A stretch of DNA of 64,000 nucleotides from Lysinibacillus pakistanensis (lineage in GTDB: Bacteria; Bacillota; Bacilli; Bacillales_A; Planococcaceae), in NCBI GenBank assembly GCA_001312325.1, contig BBDJ01000013.1, positions 1 through 64,000 on the forward strand, given 5' to 3'. Of the stretch, positions 53,128-62,576 are shown in pieces; positions within the stretch are counted from its first letter, which is position 1, and each line of letters opens with the position of its first letter. Position numbers and translations under genes: made by a program. The notes beneath the pieces were generated by a model that saw nothing but the letters and a program-made list of their open reading frames with translations, made no database searches and was not told the DNA's origin.

Positions 53128-53390
53128 CTACGTTTTGGTAAGGTAATCTCAAGCGTATCCCCTTCAGATAACTGATTAAATAAATATTCCGTTAGATGAT
53201 CATTTTTATGGATGTTAGCACTTCGATTAATAATCATTACATATCCTTTATGGCCTATCTTTTCAATTACTCGGTAACTTTTCTGAAGAGAAGGCGCTTC
53301 ATTTAGCATTGTTAAACGCACTGAAACAAAGTTATCTGTTCCATGTATGGGTGCTATTTTACCATCTATAGGTACAATATAAATTAACAC
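53118..53390 (-). CDS. Unknown small protein
   Basis: Intact, 90 residues: begins MLIYIVPIDGKIAPIHGTDN, mixed alpha/beta with a charged middle (HKNDHLTEYLFNQLSEGD) and no signal or membrane segment. No family is recognised. It lies downstream of the globin-like gene on the same strand with a 72-base gap, so they may be cotranscribed. Confidence 0.5.
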   Translation of the reverse strand: MLIYIVPIDGKIAPIHGTDNFVSVRLTMLNEAPSLQKSYRVIEKIGHKGYVMIINRSANIHKNDHLTEYLFNQLSEGDTLEITLPKRSSC

Positions 53391-53462
53391 AACTAAATCG
53401 CTCTCCTGTACTTTTTTTCACAACTCTAAATGATTTAAAAAACCATGTTTGCATACCTACCT

Positions 53463-53897
53463 TTACTTTTTTTGTAGTCGCTTTTTTTCTAATCGAGTTG
53501 CAATTTCTGCTAATCGATAAAATATTAATTGAAATGCAATAATTTCTTCATGTGTTACACTTTCCTCCAATGCTTCGCGAATAGAAATTATTAAATATTT
53601 ACCTAAGTTTTTATAGTGATCTGGTAAAAGGCCTAAGCTTTGGTACTGATGTACCATTGGTTTTATGGATGGGATAAATTGCTTTAAAGATTCTTGCATC
53701 ACAGCTCCAAAAACCATATCAATTAAAGACATTGTGAATCCTTCTATTCTGTTGACATCATCTTGAAACATATGTAGGAAATCTGGTTCATTGTTCTGTA
53801 ATTTTTCCACAAAAAGTATCTTTATTTTTTTTCTTTATTTAGTTGTATTGCTGGTGCAATTTTTTTTAATCTCCTTTTGAATATCCACCAAAAACAT
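53463..53897 (-). CDS. Single-domain globin-like protein without the proximal histidine
   Basis: About 144 residues. The ATG at 53897 behind GGAGG gives MFLVDIQKEIKKIAPAIQ. Runs near 53861 and 53825 (about one base each) join it to a segment starting LFVEKLQNNEPDFLHMF. The order fits flavohaemoglobin-type globins: helix A-B (IKKIAPAI), NEPDFLHMF at the NPELK position, FIPSIKPMVHQYQSLGLLPDHYKNLGKYL at the F-G region, and HEEIIAFQLIFYRLAEIA at helix H. Where globins have the haem-ligating His of KH, this has Tyr (HQYQSL), with a His two residues before. A haem-free sensor globin like RsbR's is possible. The match is by eye. Confidence 0.6.
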
Positions 53898-54002
53898 ACT
53901 TTTACCTCCTTTTTTTACCAAATAAATACCATTAATACTAGTGTAACATGTTTAAGGAGAAAAGCGGCTCCGCAATTTTAGCCATTTTTTTGACAAAAAA
54001 AA

Positions 54003-54024
54003 CTATCCAAAATAAATTGGATAG
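54003..54024 (-). terminator. Terminator downstream of the DCC gene
   Basis: CTATCCAA (54003-54010) and TTGGATAG (54017-54024) form an 8-bp stem followed by T8 on the minus strand, starting right after the inferred stop at 54027. Confidence 0.8.
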
Positions 54025-54026
54025 CT

Positions 54027-54424
54027 TTATTGCTTGAGAAATCTTTTTTTGCTGAGAAGGTGTAGGCAAAAGGCACATTTTTTTTTGACCGAAAAGACGA
54101 TATCTATTTTTTTGCCACTACTCGGTACACACTATTTCGTAAAAATGGCGGTACAAGAGTGAAAAGATAGCAGATTGGCCAAAAACCATCTAATTTCCGG
54201 CTGATTCTTAGAGCAGCTGTTGATTCAGCATAGGCCTTTCCATGCTCAATTAATATAACACTATCAACATTCTCTGACACATTATATTTAGCAAGGAGTG
54301 CTTGACCTATATCACTTTGGATGGATGCAAATTGAAAATATGCTGCCTGATCGTGCTTAATAATAAATTGTACACTGCTATCACAAAAATTACAGACCCC
54401 ATCAAACAAAATAATACCGCCCAT
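54027..54424 (-). CDS. DCC-family (DUF393) thiol-disulfide oxidoreductase
   Basis: About 132 residues. IILFDGVCNFCDSSVQFIIKH near the start holds the CxxC-like pair that gives the family its name. [18 protein letters not shown] and DSVILIEHGKAYAESTAALR follow. Breaks at runs near 54111-54117, 54080 and 54043 are needed to reach CLLPTP and the stop at 54027, where a terminator begins. Thioredoxin-like redox activity is expected but no substrate is known. It follows pheA by 22 bases. Confidence 0.85.
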
Positions 54425-54445
54425 ACTATACCTCCTTGCTGGCTT

Positions 54446-55323
54446 CTATGATTCGTCTGACGTCAAATACGTAAAGTAAGTACCAAGTGACTTTACCTTG
54501 CAACCAAGTGCTGCTAGTTCTTCCATTGCCCCACGCATCATAGGTTCTTTTTCATCTGCTAAGACATCAATCATAAAGAAGTAATCACCTAAGCCCGTTT
54601 TTAATGGACGTGATTCAATTTTACTTAAATTTAACTGTCGCCATGCAAAGACTGATAGAACTTGATGTAATGCTCCTGATCGGTCAGTAGGTAACGTAAT
54701 CATAAAAGTTGTTTTTGCCTGTCCATCTGATAATTCCTGTGGTAACCGTATATTTTGCTTTGATAATACGAAGAAGCGTGTATGATTAAAATGGAAATCA
54801 TGAATATTTGGTTGAACGATTTCCAAATCATATTTTTCTGCCGCTGCAGCATTACCAACTGCTGCAATGCACTCGTTTGGATTTTCGGATACATATTTCG
54901 CAGCAGCGGCAGTTGAAGTTGTTTGCTGTAATGGTACATGGCTGAAGCGATAGAATAAGTATTTATGACATTGTGCTAGGGCGTGTGGATGTGAATAAAC
55001 CCCTTTAATTGATTCCCAATGATCCTTTTGGGCTTTATTGACCATTAAATGCTGCTGGATTTTTAGCTGAAGCTCTCCTGTAACGTATAATATTGCCTCA
55101 TGAAATAAATAATCAAGTGTCAGTGTTACAGAGCCCTCAAGTGCATTCTCCATAGGGACAACTGCTAAATCTACCTTCCATCTGCCACCGCTTCAATGCA
55201 TTCTGGAATTGTTGCACATGGGACGAGCCACTCAGTTGGAAAGATTGCTTTTGTGGCTAAGTATGTAAATGATGCTTCAGGTCCTAAATATGCGATTCGT
55301 TTTTCCCAATGCTGCTCTGTCAT
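54446..55323 (-). CDS. pheA: Prephenate dehydratase
   Basis: About 292 residues. It starts MTEQHWEKRIAYLGPEASFT at 55323. A missing A near 55176 breaks the frame before VDLAVVPMENALEGSV. The catalytic TRFFVLSK region lies near residue 175. The ACT regulatory domain, with GALHQVLSVFAWRQLNLSKIESRP, covers the last 85 residues and senses phenylalanine. It converts prephenate to phenylpyruvate. It follows pheB as in Bacillus. Confidence 0.94.
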
Positions 55324-55509
55324 GCAATTTCCTCCTTCACTACAATTGTAGTTTTTAAAATATTATATATGTTTTTGACAACTTCACTAACATCCTAATC
55401 GTTTTGAAATGATAAGAATAAGGAGCTGTCCCATCAGATACTATTTCTAATGAGACTGCTCCTCTTAAATCCTTATTTGCCGTCCTATAGCAGTAATTCA
55501 TAACAGCTA

Positions 55510-55966
55510 TTACAATGCACCGGAACTAATAACTTCCGCTGATTCTACAAAATCTAACGTTTTTAGTTGTTGTATTAATTCATCAAGCTCACAAGTCATG
55601 CTTGTTACATCTAAGGACAAAGTTACATTAGCACGTCCTTGAATAGGTATAGTTTGATGAATAGTTAGCACATTGCAATGTGTGTTTGTCACTGTTTCTA
55701 AAAGCTTGGCAAGTGTTCCTTTACGGTCTTGAAGCTGTAAAAAGACTGTTAAAATGCGTTCCTGCACAATTGAGTGGAAAGGAAATACAGCATCACGATA
55801 TTTGTAAAACGCACTTCGCGATAAATCCACCTGCTTTACCGCATCCCAAATGGATGAAACTGAGCCACTTGAAAGTAAGTGCTTCGCCTCCAAAGTTTTT
55901 TTGCATAGCATCTGTTAAAACATCTTCACGAACTAAATAATATCGCTGATTCGCAACATTCTTCAT
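55510..55966 (-). CDS. pheB: ACT domain protein PheB
   Basis: About 151 residues. It starts MKNVANQRYYLVREDVLT and, after a 7-T run near 55897 that should be 6, continues KTLEAKHLLSSGSVSSIWDA and VDLSRSAFYKYRDAVFPF, typical of UPF0735. The ACT domain is ILTVFLQLQDRKGTLAKLLET. The role is a regulatory amino-acid sensor; the old chorismate-mutase label is not supported by motif. It lies between obg and pheA, as in Bacillus. Confidence 0.9.
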
Positions 55967-55990
55967 ACGCTTCCCCCTAAAACTCTTGTC

Positions 55991-57280
55991 TTAATCGACA
56001 AATTCAAATTCAAACTCTTGCAGACGAACTGTATCGCCATCTTGCGCACCACGCTCACGTAAAGCTTCATCTACGCCCATTGCACGCAATTGACGAGCAA
56101 AACGACGAATTCCATCTTCACGGCTAAAGTCAGTCATTTTGAATAGGCGTTCAATGGCATAACCACTAATAATAAATGCACCATCATCATCACGAGTGAT
56201 TTCAAAATCTTCGCCTTTTGCTTCATGTTTATACATGACTGTTGCCTCTGATTGCTCCTCTAAATCATCGTATAGAGGGAATTCAGGTGTTACCTCTAGT
56301 AAATCTGCAATAGCAAATAATAATTCTTTTAAGCCTTGACGCGAAATCGCAGAAATGGGGAAGATTTGAATATCCTCTCCTACTTTTTGGCGGAACTCCG
56401 TTAAGTGATTTTCTGCTTCAGGCATATCCATCTTATTGGCTACAATAATTTGAGGACGTTCTGTTAAACGAAGATTATATTGTTTTAGTTCCTCATTAAT
56501 TGTTAAATAATCCTCATATGGATCGCGACCTTCCATCCCTGACATATCTATCACATGAACAATAACACGTGTACGCTCGATATGACGTAAAAACTGATGA
56601 CCTAAGCCCACCCCTTCATGTGCTCCTTCAATTAGACCAGGTAAATCTGCCATCGCAAAGCTACGATGATCCTCTGTCTCAATCATACCTAAATTCGGAA
56701 CGATTGTTGTAAAATGATAAGCACCTATTTTTGGCTTAGCAGCAGAAACAACTGATAGAAGTGTGGATTTACCAACACTTGGGAATCCTACTAGTCCTAC
56801 ATCTGCTAAAACTTTTAACTCTAATATAACATTTAATTCTTGTCCTGGCTCACCTTTTTCAGAAAGTTCCGGAGCTGGATTTGCTGGTGTTGCAAAGCGG
56901 GAATTTCCACGTCCACCTCGACCAGCTTTCGCAATGATAGCTCTTTGACCATGCTCTACTAAATCAGCAATAACTGCTTCATTTTCTTCATTGATAACTA
57001 CTGTTCCTGGCGGTACTTTAATAGTTAAATCATCAGCATTTTTACCATGCATTCCTTTACTCATTCCATGCTCACCACGAGGTGCCTTGAAATGGCGTTT
57101 ATAGCGGAAATCCATTAATGTACGTAAGCCCTCATCAACTTCAAATACTACATTCCCGCCATGTCCACCATCACCGCCAGCTGGACCACCATTTGGAACA
57201 TATTTTTCTCGGCGAAAGGCAACCATTCCGTCACCACCGTCGCCACCTTTTACATAAATCTTCACGTGATCGACAAACAT
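55991..57280 (-). CDS. obg: GTPase Obg
   Basis: Intact, 429 residues. The glycine-rich Obg fold ([20 protein letters not shown], then repeated GG motifs) covers residues 1-158. The G domain has [28 protein letters not shown] and ANKMDMPEA. The OCT domain covers about 345-429 with FEFEFVD at the end. It is needed for ribosome maturation, and in Bacillus for the stress and Spo0 pathways. It follows spo0B directly. Confidence 0.97.
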   Translation of the reverse strand: MFVDHVKIYVKGGDGGDGMVAFRREKYVPNGGPAGGDGGHGGNVVFEVDEGLRTLMDFRYKRHFKAPRGEHGMSKGMHGKNADDLTIKVPPGTVVINEENEAVIADLVEHGQRAIIAKAGRGGRGNSRFATPANPAPELSEKGEPGQELNVILELKVLADVGLVGFPSVGKSTLLSVVSAAKPKIGAYHFTTIVPNLGMIETEDHRSFAMADLPGLIEGAHEGVGLGHQFLRHIERTRVIVHVIDMSGMEGRDPYEDYLTINEELKQYNLRLTERPQIIVANKMDMPEAENHLTEFRQKVGEDIQIFPISAISRQGLKELLFAIADLLEVTPEFPLYDDLEEQSEATVMYKHEAKGEDFEITRDDDGAFIISGYAIERLFKMTDFSREDGIRRFARQLRAMGVDEALRERGAQDGDTVRLQEFEFEFVD

Positions 57281-57285
57281 TTAAT

Positions 57286-57813
57286 TCACTCCCTATTTGC
57301 ACTCAATACATATCGCCAGCTTGTTTTTGTCTGCTCAATTGTTTGAATGTCTAATTGTTTCAAACCTTTTTCGGTGAATGCATCAGCACTCCATAGCCCA
57401 TTTAGCGTGAATGTCACGACAAATGTATGATCATCAACACGTACATCAAGCGCTAATTTCTGTTCTGTAAATGGATCTAATGTATCATAAACATGCATAA
57501 CTGTTTTGTTTAAGGTATCTACAACTTCCCTATCAATATTATTGGTAACTGGCTTATTTATCTCTCCACTTAGCTCTAATGATAAGGAAGGATAGCGCCA
57601 GCCTGCCGTTTGTAGCCACTCAATTGTTTGTGGTAATTGTAAACGATTAAGGATAGAAATTTTTCGTAATTGCTCCGAATAATTTTGAATAAGTTCTTTC
57701 GATTCGTCAATTCTACCTAAATCTAAATTCATGCGAATCAGTTGAAGTTGATTCACATAATCATGATTTGCAAAACGTAATACTTCACTAATGGTTAGTG
57801 ATTGATTGTTCAT
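57286..57813 (-). CDS. spo0B: Sporulation initiation phosphotransferase Spo0B
   Basis: Intact, 175 residues from the ATG at 57813, 8 bases behind GGAG; an upstream GTG adds three residues. The phosphorylated histidine is in LRFANHDYVNQLQLIRMNLD. The C-terminal half is a degenerate histidine-kinase-like ATPase fold without N, G1 or G2 boxes. It relays phosphate from Spo0F to Spo0A. It lies five bases before obg, the conserved order. Confidence 0.9.
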   Translation of the reverse strand: MNNQSLTISEVLRFANHDYVNQLQLIRMNLDLGRIDESKELIQNYSEQLRKISILNRLQLPQTIEWLQTAGWRYPSLSLELSGEINKPVTNNIDREVVDTLNKTVMHVYDTLDPFTEQKLALDVRVDDHTFVVTFTLNGLWSADAFTEKGLKQLDIQTIEQTKTSWRYVLSANRE

Positions 57814-57933
57814 CCCATTCACTCCAATAAAGTTATCCTTACTAGTATAACAAGTTTTACTGTATTTTTCCCTTAATTCTTCATCGAATTTTATGATGCA
57901 TAACCAATCAATTTCGCCTTGGCGTAATTGTAG

Positions 57934-57993
57934 CTGCCGCTGCCGCTACGCTTTCGCGCAAAAAAACATCTGCCGCTTTGCTTTCGCTACAGA
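57934..57993. repeat. Second locus of the 35-bp GC-rich repeat
   Basis: GCCGCTGCCGCTACGC starts at 57936 and the degenerate core GCCGCTTTGCTTTCG at 57972. This is the same full-then-degenerate order as at 154-285, with a 36-base step. It lies in the 57814-58335 gap between spo0B and a lipoprotein gene; the rest of that gap holds only the terminator at 58228-58270. Confidence 0.8.
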
Positions 57994-58227
57994 TAAACAA
58001 TGCGTCTGGATTTTGAATTGTACCTGTACAATCCATTCCTTTGAAAATCCGTGACAACTGTCTCGGGATATTCATAAAAATCATTGTGTTTGGCTTACAA
58101 AACCTATTTCATTGACTGTACACTAGCTTCCACAAATTTAGCATATCAAACAGAATCCATTTCCCCTATACATTACGTATATCATTGTCGTTGCTTTGAA
58201 ATAAAATTAAATTTTACGATAAATAAA

Positions 58228-58270
58228 AAGAATCCATTTTGAAAAAAATGATTGATCAAAATAGATTCTT
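58228..58270. terminator. Hairpin terminator downstream of the lipoprotein gene
   Basis: AAGAATC then ATTTTGA pair with TCAAAAT and GATTCTT, one mismatch, and A/T tails flank both sides. Confidence 0.65.
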
Positions 58271-58335
58271 AGCTATTATATCGGTTTTATATAAAATTTT
58301 TGGCTAATTTCTATCTGTGTCCTTCACATTTGAGC

Positions 58336-58989
58336 TCATATGCTGAATAAGTCGAAATTATTACTTTTCTTTATCGGCCCATATAACTTTGTATAAAAAT
58401 GTGAGTTCAGCTTCATCAATACCCGAGGTATTTCCCCATTATTACCTCCACCAAAACTCAGCTCGTTTTTAGTAGTGCCCAGCCACGCTGCTAAATAAAC
58501 AGGTTTATTTTTTTCTAAAGTAACTTTTCCGTCGACTAGCTTACCGAAAGAAGAAGATGTCATGTTATTTGAATAAACAGTTGTAGCAATGCCAGTTGGT
58601 GTACCTGTGATTAGTTTCAAAGAATGACCTTCATTTTCAATGTCACTTATTCCAAAGGAAATAAAGCTGTCTTGGTATTTTGTTTCAGGTCCATCCCAAG
58701 TCTTTAGCAATTCCTCTTTAAACTTACCGTTTTTAAATACCTCCACTGAGAAGTACAATTGATCCTCGTCTTTCGGAGTGCCATTCAGCTTGAAAAATTC
58801 AATTTGCCCCACACCCGTCTTGCTAATAAGTAGGTTTTCTTTCTCGCTCATGTTATAGGGCTCAATGGTTATTTGCGTAGTTAATGGCGATTTTTCCTTT
58901 TCTAAAGATTTTTCTTTTTCTACGTTTACACAACCTGTTAACAACAAAGCAAAAATTATAAACAAGTATCGGCTTTTAAAGCGTCGCAT
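58336..58989 (-). CDS. Unknown lipoprotein
   Basis: About 217 residues from the ATG at 58989. RRFKSRYLFIIFALLLTGC is a lipoprotein signal with the lipobox LTGC at the N-terminus; the mature part starts CVNVEKEKSLEKEKSP with a small charged repeat. The rest is beta-rich (ISKTGVGQIEFFKLNG, SFGKLVDGKVTLEKNKP) without a known motif. It sits between rpmA and spo0B, which are adjacent in Bacillus, so it is an insertion into a conserved cluster. Confidence 0.75.
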   Translation of the reverse strand: MRRFKSRYLFIIFALLLTGCVNVEKEKSLEKEKSPLTTQITIEPYNMSEKENLLISKTGVGQIEFFKLNGTPKDEDQLYFSVEVFKNGKFKEELLKTWDGPETKYQDSFISFGISDIENEGHSLKLITGTPTGIATTVYSNNMTSSSFGKLVDGKVTLEKNKPVYLAAWLGTTKNELSFGGGNNGEIPRVLMKLNSHFYTKLYGPIKKSNNFDLFSI

Positions 58990-59279
58990 TTTTTGCCCCC
59001 CCAATTAATCAATATTTCATTATATCATTTCAAATTAGCTTCAATTTCACAATAAGAATTACTCCGTTAAATGGCCCGATTGCTGAAAGAGAAAAATTAT
59101 GCATTATCACATCAGGATTAATGATTAAACTTTATTGCAAATTATCAATGGTATTCGCCTATATTCTGATTAATTTTTTCGTTTATAGGAGTTATTTCGC
59201 TACACCAACTCTATTTAGTGAAAAGTCATAGTATGTATCAAATTATAGGAATAGCACAATAAATATATGGTAGCAGTAA

Positions 59280-59310
59280 AAAAAAGGACTGCTTCAATAG
59301 CAGTCCTTTA
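59280..59310 (-). terminator. Terminator of the rplU-prp-rpmA unit
   Basis: AAAGGACTGCT pairs with AGCAGTCCTTT, followed by T residues on the minus strand. The region 59005-59279 holds nothing else I recognise. Confidence 0.85.
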
Positions 59311-59314
59311 ATAA

Positions 59315-59615
59315 TTAAGCTTCTTGTGATGCTGGGTATACAGATACTTGTTTGCGATCGCGACCTAAACGTTCGAATTTTACAACGCCGTCAACTTTAG
59401 CAAATAGTGTATCGTCACCACCACGGCCTACGTTTGTACCTGGGTAAATTTTTGTACCGCGTTGACGGTAAAGAATTGAACCACCAGTTACGAATTGGCC
59501 ATCAGCACGTTTAGCACCAAGTCGTTTAGACTCAGAGTCACGTCCGTTTTTAGTAGAACCTACACCTTTTTTTAGATGCGAAAAATTGTAAGTCTAAAGT
59601 TAATAATAATTTCAT
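59315..59615 (-). CDS. rpmA: 50S ribosomal protein L27
   Basis: About 100 residues. It starts [14 protein letters not shown], the Firmicute N-terminal extension that Prp must remove after FFA. Then [20 protein letters not shown], with one A too many in the run near 59568-59574. [20 protein letters not shown] is L27. The start overlaps the prp stop (ATGA). Confidence 0.96.
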
Positions 59616-59968
59616 TGTGTTCCACCTCCTACTTGGTTGTAGTTGATTTGGATATATTGTCCGTAATTTTGCACCATAGAATACACTTGGGCTGTCATTA
59701 CTTGGACAATTAACTGTAGTTTTGCATCAATCTCAGGCTCTAAATCTGATGGTAAGTCTACCTTAAGATAGCCTCCACCTTCAGCAGCTTGTTCGACTTC
59801 TGGCTGGATTTGTAATAGCGCATAAATAGCATTTACCGTACCAATGGCAATGGTAGATGCCCCTGCACATACTAAATCCTTACCAGATTCATCGTATTCA
59901 GCATGTCCTGAAAATTCAAATGCTGACACATGTCTATTTTCATCGTGATGAATCGTAACTTGTATCAT
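59612..59968 (-). CDS. prp: Ribosomal-processing cysteine protease Prp
   Basis: Intact, 118 residues. The catalytic His and Cys are in FSGHAEYDESGKDLVCAGAS (His 22, Cys 34). It cleaves the N-terminal extension of L27, whose gene follows with a 4-base overlap and has the matching FFA site. The order rplU-prp-rpmA is conserved in Firmicutes. Confidence 0.95.
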   Translation of the reverse strand: MIQVTIHHDENRHVSAFEFSGHAEYDESGKDLVCAGASTIAIGTVNAIYALLQIQPEVEQAAEGGGYLKVDLPSDLEPEIDAKLQLIVQVMTAQVYSMVQNYGQYIQINYNQVGGGTQ

Positions 59969-59994
59969 TCGTTACACCTCGCAATTAAGCGTTG

Positions 59995-60294
59995 ATTGTT
60001 TCAACAACTAATTTTGTATAAGGTTGACGGTGACCTTGTTTACGACGGTAGTTCTTTTTAGCTTTCATTTTGAAAACAACGATTTTTTTTCGCACGGCCT
60101 TCTTTCACAGCTTTAGCTGTTACAGTAGCGCCTTCTACGAATGGAGCGCCAACTTTAACGTTTTCGCCACCAACGAATAATACTTTATCAAAAGTTACAA
60201 CCTCGTCAGCTTCTACACCTAATTTTTCAACATAGATTTCTTGACCAGCTTCTACTTTGATTTGTTTACCACCAGTTTCAATAATTGCGTACAT
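59995..60294 (-). CDS. rplU: 50S ribosomal protein L21
   Basis: About 99 residues. [20 protein letters not shown] opens it; after a run near 60084-60091 it continues [20 protein letters not shown], the L21 signature, and ends VVETINA. It is preceded by a leader RNA and a sigma-A promoter. Confidence 0.95.
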
Positions 60295-60299
60295 TTTAC

Positions 60300-60402
60300 T
60301 GCACCTCCTCTTAGACTCAGACTCGCCTGTATATAAAGGTGATCAAAGATACTTAAACCTTTCCAGAGCGGTTGTAGTAGCACAGGTGCTACAAACAATA
60401 AC
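60300..60402 (-). ncRNA. Probable L21 leader RNA
   Basis: Between promoter and rplU, the transcript begins with a strong hairpin, GTAGCAC-CT-GTGCTAC, then a C/U-rich bulged stretch and a second A/U stem before the ribosome site AGGAGGTG. Bacilli have a conserved leader in this place that binds ribosomal protein L21 or its complex. The match is by position and hairpin only. Confidence 0.5.
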
Positions 60403-60408
60403 ATTAAA

Positions 60409-60437
60409 ATATTACCACATGCTTTTTTTTAAGTCAA
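60409..60437 (-). promoter_or_regulatory. Sigma-A promoter of rplU
   Basis: TTGACT (60432-60437), a 17-base spacer and TAATAT (60409-60414) on the minus strand. The -35 box overlaps the spoIVFB stop region. Confidence 0.8.
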
Positions 60438-61040
60438 TCTATTCATCACATATTTCTCAAATGCTAAGCTATATTTTCGATAGTTCCATTCTTTAATTGC
60501 TTGAAGCCAAATAAATAAACAAATAGTTGCTAAAAAAATAGAATGTGGTAGATTGATTAACGTTAAAATAAATATGATAGATGTTATTATGAGAGAAAGC
60601 CAATAGTAATATTCAAGCGTACGAACACTTGGATAAAATAAAAACAAACATGCCATAAAAATTCGACCACCATCAAGCGGAATAATCGGTAATAAGTTAA
60701 TAGCTAAAAGGACAAGCTGAACATTGATAAGCTTATTGGCAAGAAGCTCCGGCATAAAAAAAAGCGAGGCCAATCCCTATTATTGTAGCGATTGGTCCCC
60801 CTAGGGCAATCCATAGGAGTGATGATGCTGGCACAACCGCTGGATTTTCAAATTTGATTTCCCCTCCATATGGTGTAATAACACATGATTTTACCTTAAC
60901 GCCACAAAGCGTTGCGGCTAGTAGATGTCCAGCCTCATGCCAAAGTAAGGAAGTTAAAATAATAGCATAGTAGCAATTTGGCCACTAAAAATCATTAACA
61001 ATACGAGAGGGATACAAAGAAGATGTAATTTAATTCTCAT
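60429..61040 (-). CDS. spoIVFB: Intramembrane metalloprotease SpoIVFB, no CBS domain
   Basis: About 203 residues from the ATG at 61040. The zinc motif TSLLWHEAGHLLAATLCG is near residue 40 and the second-site NLLPIIPLDGGRI near 140, with about six membrane segments. Breaks near 60975 and a 7-A run near 60759. In Bacillus it cleaves pro-sigma-K in the mother cell and has a C-terminal ATP-binding CBS domain of some 90 residues. Here the chain stops after the membrane part and only 135 bases remain before rplU. It overlaps spoIVFA. Confidence 0.88.
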
Positions 61041-61633
61041 CTGCTGTTGTTGATTCTAGCCACTGCACAATCTGCTCTAAATTATAATGTGTTTTATCTT
61101 TTTCAATTGATAGATAGAGTTGTCCAGCCTCTTTCATCCCGATTAAATCATTTGCCTGCACTGTTGTATATGGTAGCTGTGCTAAACTATCCAGCATACC
61201 ATAGGAAACTGTTGTGCCATCATCGTAGGTAATCGTCATCGTTTTACCTGTATATTTTGTATGACCTGTAAAAACAACTAAACCATTCTGTCCAGCATAG
61301 ATAGGTAAGCCTATATCATACTGCAATAAAAAGCCTTCCTTAAAAACTTGAGCATTTGCAAACGCTAAAAGTTCAGCTTGCCCAACATCACTCGATACTA
61401 AAATGGCTTCATCCTCTTTGTTTAACCAGCTTTGTCCAAGCTCGCTTAAATAAGTTAAATCCTCAGATGTTGTCACAAACTTTCGCATAGGTGTATCCAA
61501 CACCCCTTGATCTTCTAGACGAATCACTAGCATAATTCCAGCCACAAGTAAGATTGTGACCAACCATTTCCATTTTTTTTAAACAAGCCCTCATCCTTTT
61601 TTTCACACTATATGTGATTGCATGTCCATTCAT
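61030..61633 (-). CDS. spoIVFA: SpoIVFA-like inhibitor/anchor with M23-like domain
   Basis: About 200 residues; the start is uncertain because two A runs lie near 61603-61609 and 61575-61582. The likely order is an N-terminal cytoplasmic part (ITYSVKK, DEGLFKKKWKW), one membrane helix (VTILLVAGIMLVIRL) and an extracytoplasmic LytM-like domain (IYAGQNGLVVFTGHTKYTG, TITYDDGTTVSYGMLDSL) without the zinc His/Asp set, so it is non-catalytic. It keeps SpoIVFB inactive until engulfment signals arrive. It overlaps spoIVFB by about ten bases. Confidence 0.82.
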
Positions 61634-61777
61634 GCAAAAAAAACTTTGAACAATCCAAATATCCTGATAGTGAGAGTTCAATCATTTCGTTGTTTCTATC
61701 TGTCACTTTGACTCTTCTCTCCATTAAACCAACAAAAAAAAGCCTTCTCGTACAAATGCACGAAAAGACTCGAGGAT

Positions 61778-62575
61778 TTATCTCGAAAATAACGCTTTCA
61801 GTTTTGAAAATACACCCCTATTTTCATTTTCAATCGCCATAAGTGGTACGGATTCACCAAGTATTCGACGAGCAATATTACGATAGCCTAAGGATGCCTT
61901 ATTTGCAGGTCCATGACAATTGGCTCGCCTTTATTTGATGATGAAATAACATCTTCATTATCTACAATTATACCTAATAAGTCGATTGACAAATGTGTTG
62001 TTATCTCATTTACATCAAGTGTATCCCCGTTTTTCATCATATGCTGACGAATACGATTAATAATGAGCTTAGGTGCTGTAATTTCTTCCTGCTCAAGCAA
62101 GCCAATAATGCGATCGGCATCACGCACAGCAGAGATTTCTGGTGTCGTTACGACGATTGCATGCTCTGCACCTGCAACAGCATTACGGTAACCTTGCTCA
62201 ATACCAGCAGGACAGTCTATTAATACATAATCATAATCTCTTTTTAACTCTTCTATTAAGCTCTTCATTTGCTCAGGATTAACGGAATTTTTATCTGTCG
62301 TTTGAGCAGCAGGTAATAAAAATAGTTTCTCATCTACCCGTTTATCTTTTATGAGTGCTTGATGAATTTTACAGCGTCCTTCAACAACATCAACTAAATC
62401 ATAAATAATCCGATTCTCAAGACCTAATATTACATCCAAATTACGTAGGCCAATATCAGTATCTACCAAACATATTTTTTTTACCTTGTAGAGCCAATGC
62501 AGTCCCAAGGTTAGCCGTTGTCGTAGTTTTTCCGACACCGCCTTTACCTGAAGTTATGACGATCGCTTCTCCCAC
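61778..62575 (-). CDS. minD: Septum-site determining ATPase MinD
   Basis: About 265 residues from a GTG at 62575 behind GGGAGG. The deviant Walker A is TSGKGGVGKTTTTANLG; ICLVDTDIGLRNLDVILGLE and YVLIDCPAGIEQGYRNAVAG follow. The amphipathic membrane-targeting tail GVFSKLKALFSR is present at the end. Breaks lie at an 8-T run (62476-62483) and at a missing C near 61907. It recruits MinC to membranes. It follows minC with a two-base gap. Confidence 0.95.
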
Positions 62576-62576
62576 A

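Noticed and set aside
61463..61681. Separate 72-codon gene upstream of spoIVFA
   Set aside because: Its frame covers the spoIVFA start, and joining across two A runs gives one SpoIVFA-like chain with a membrane helix.
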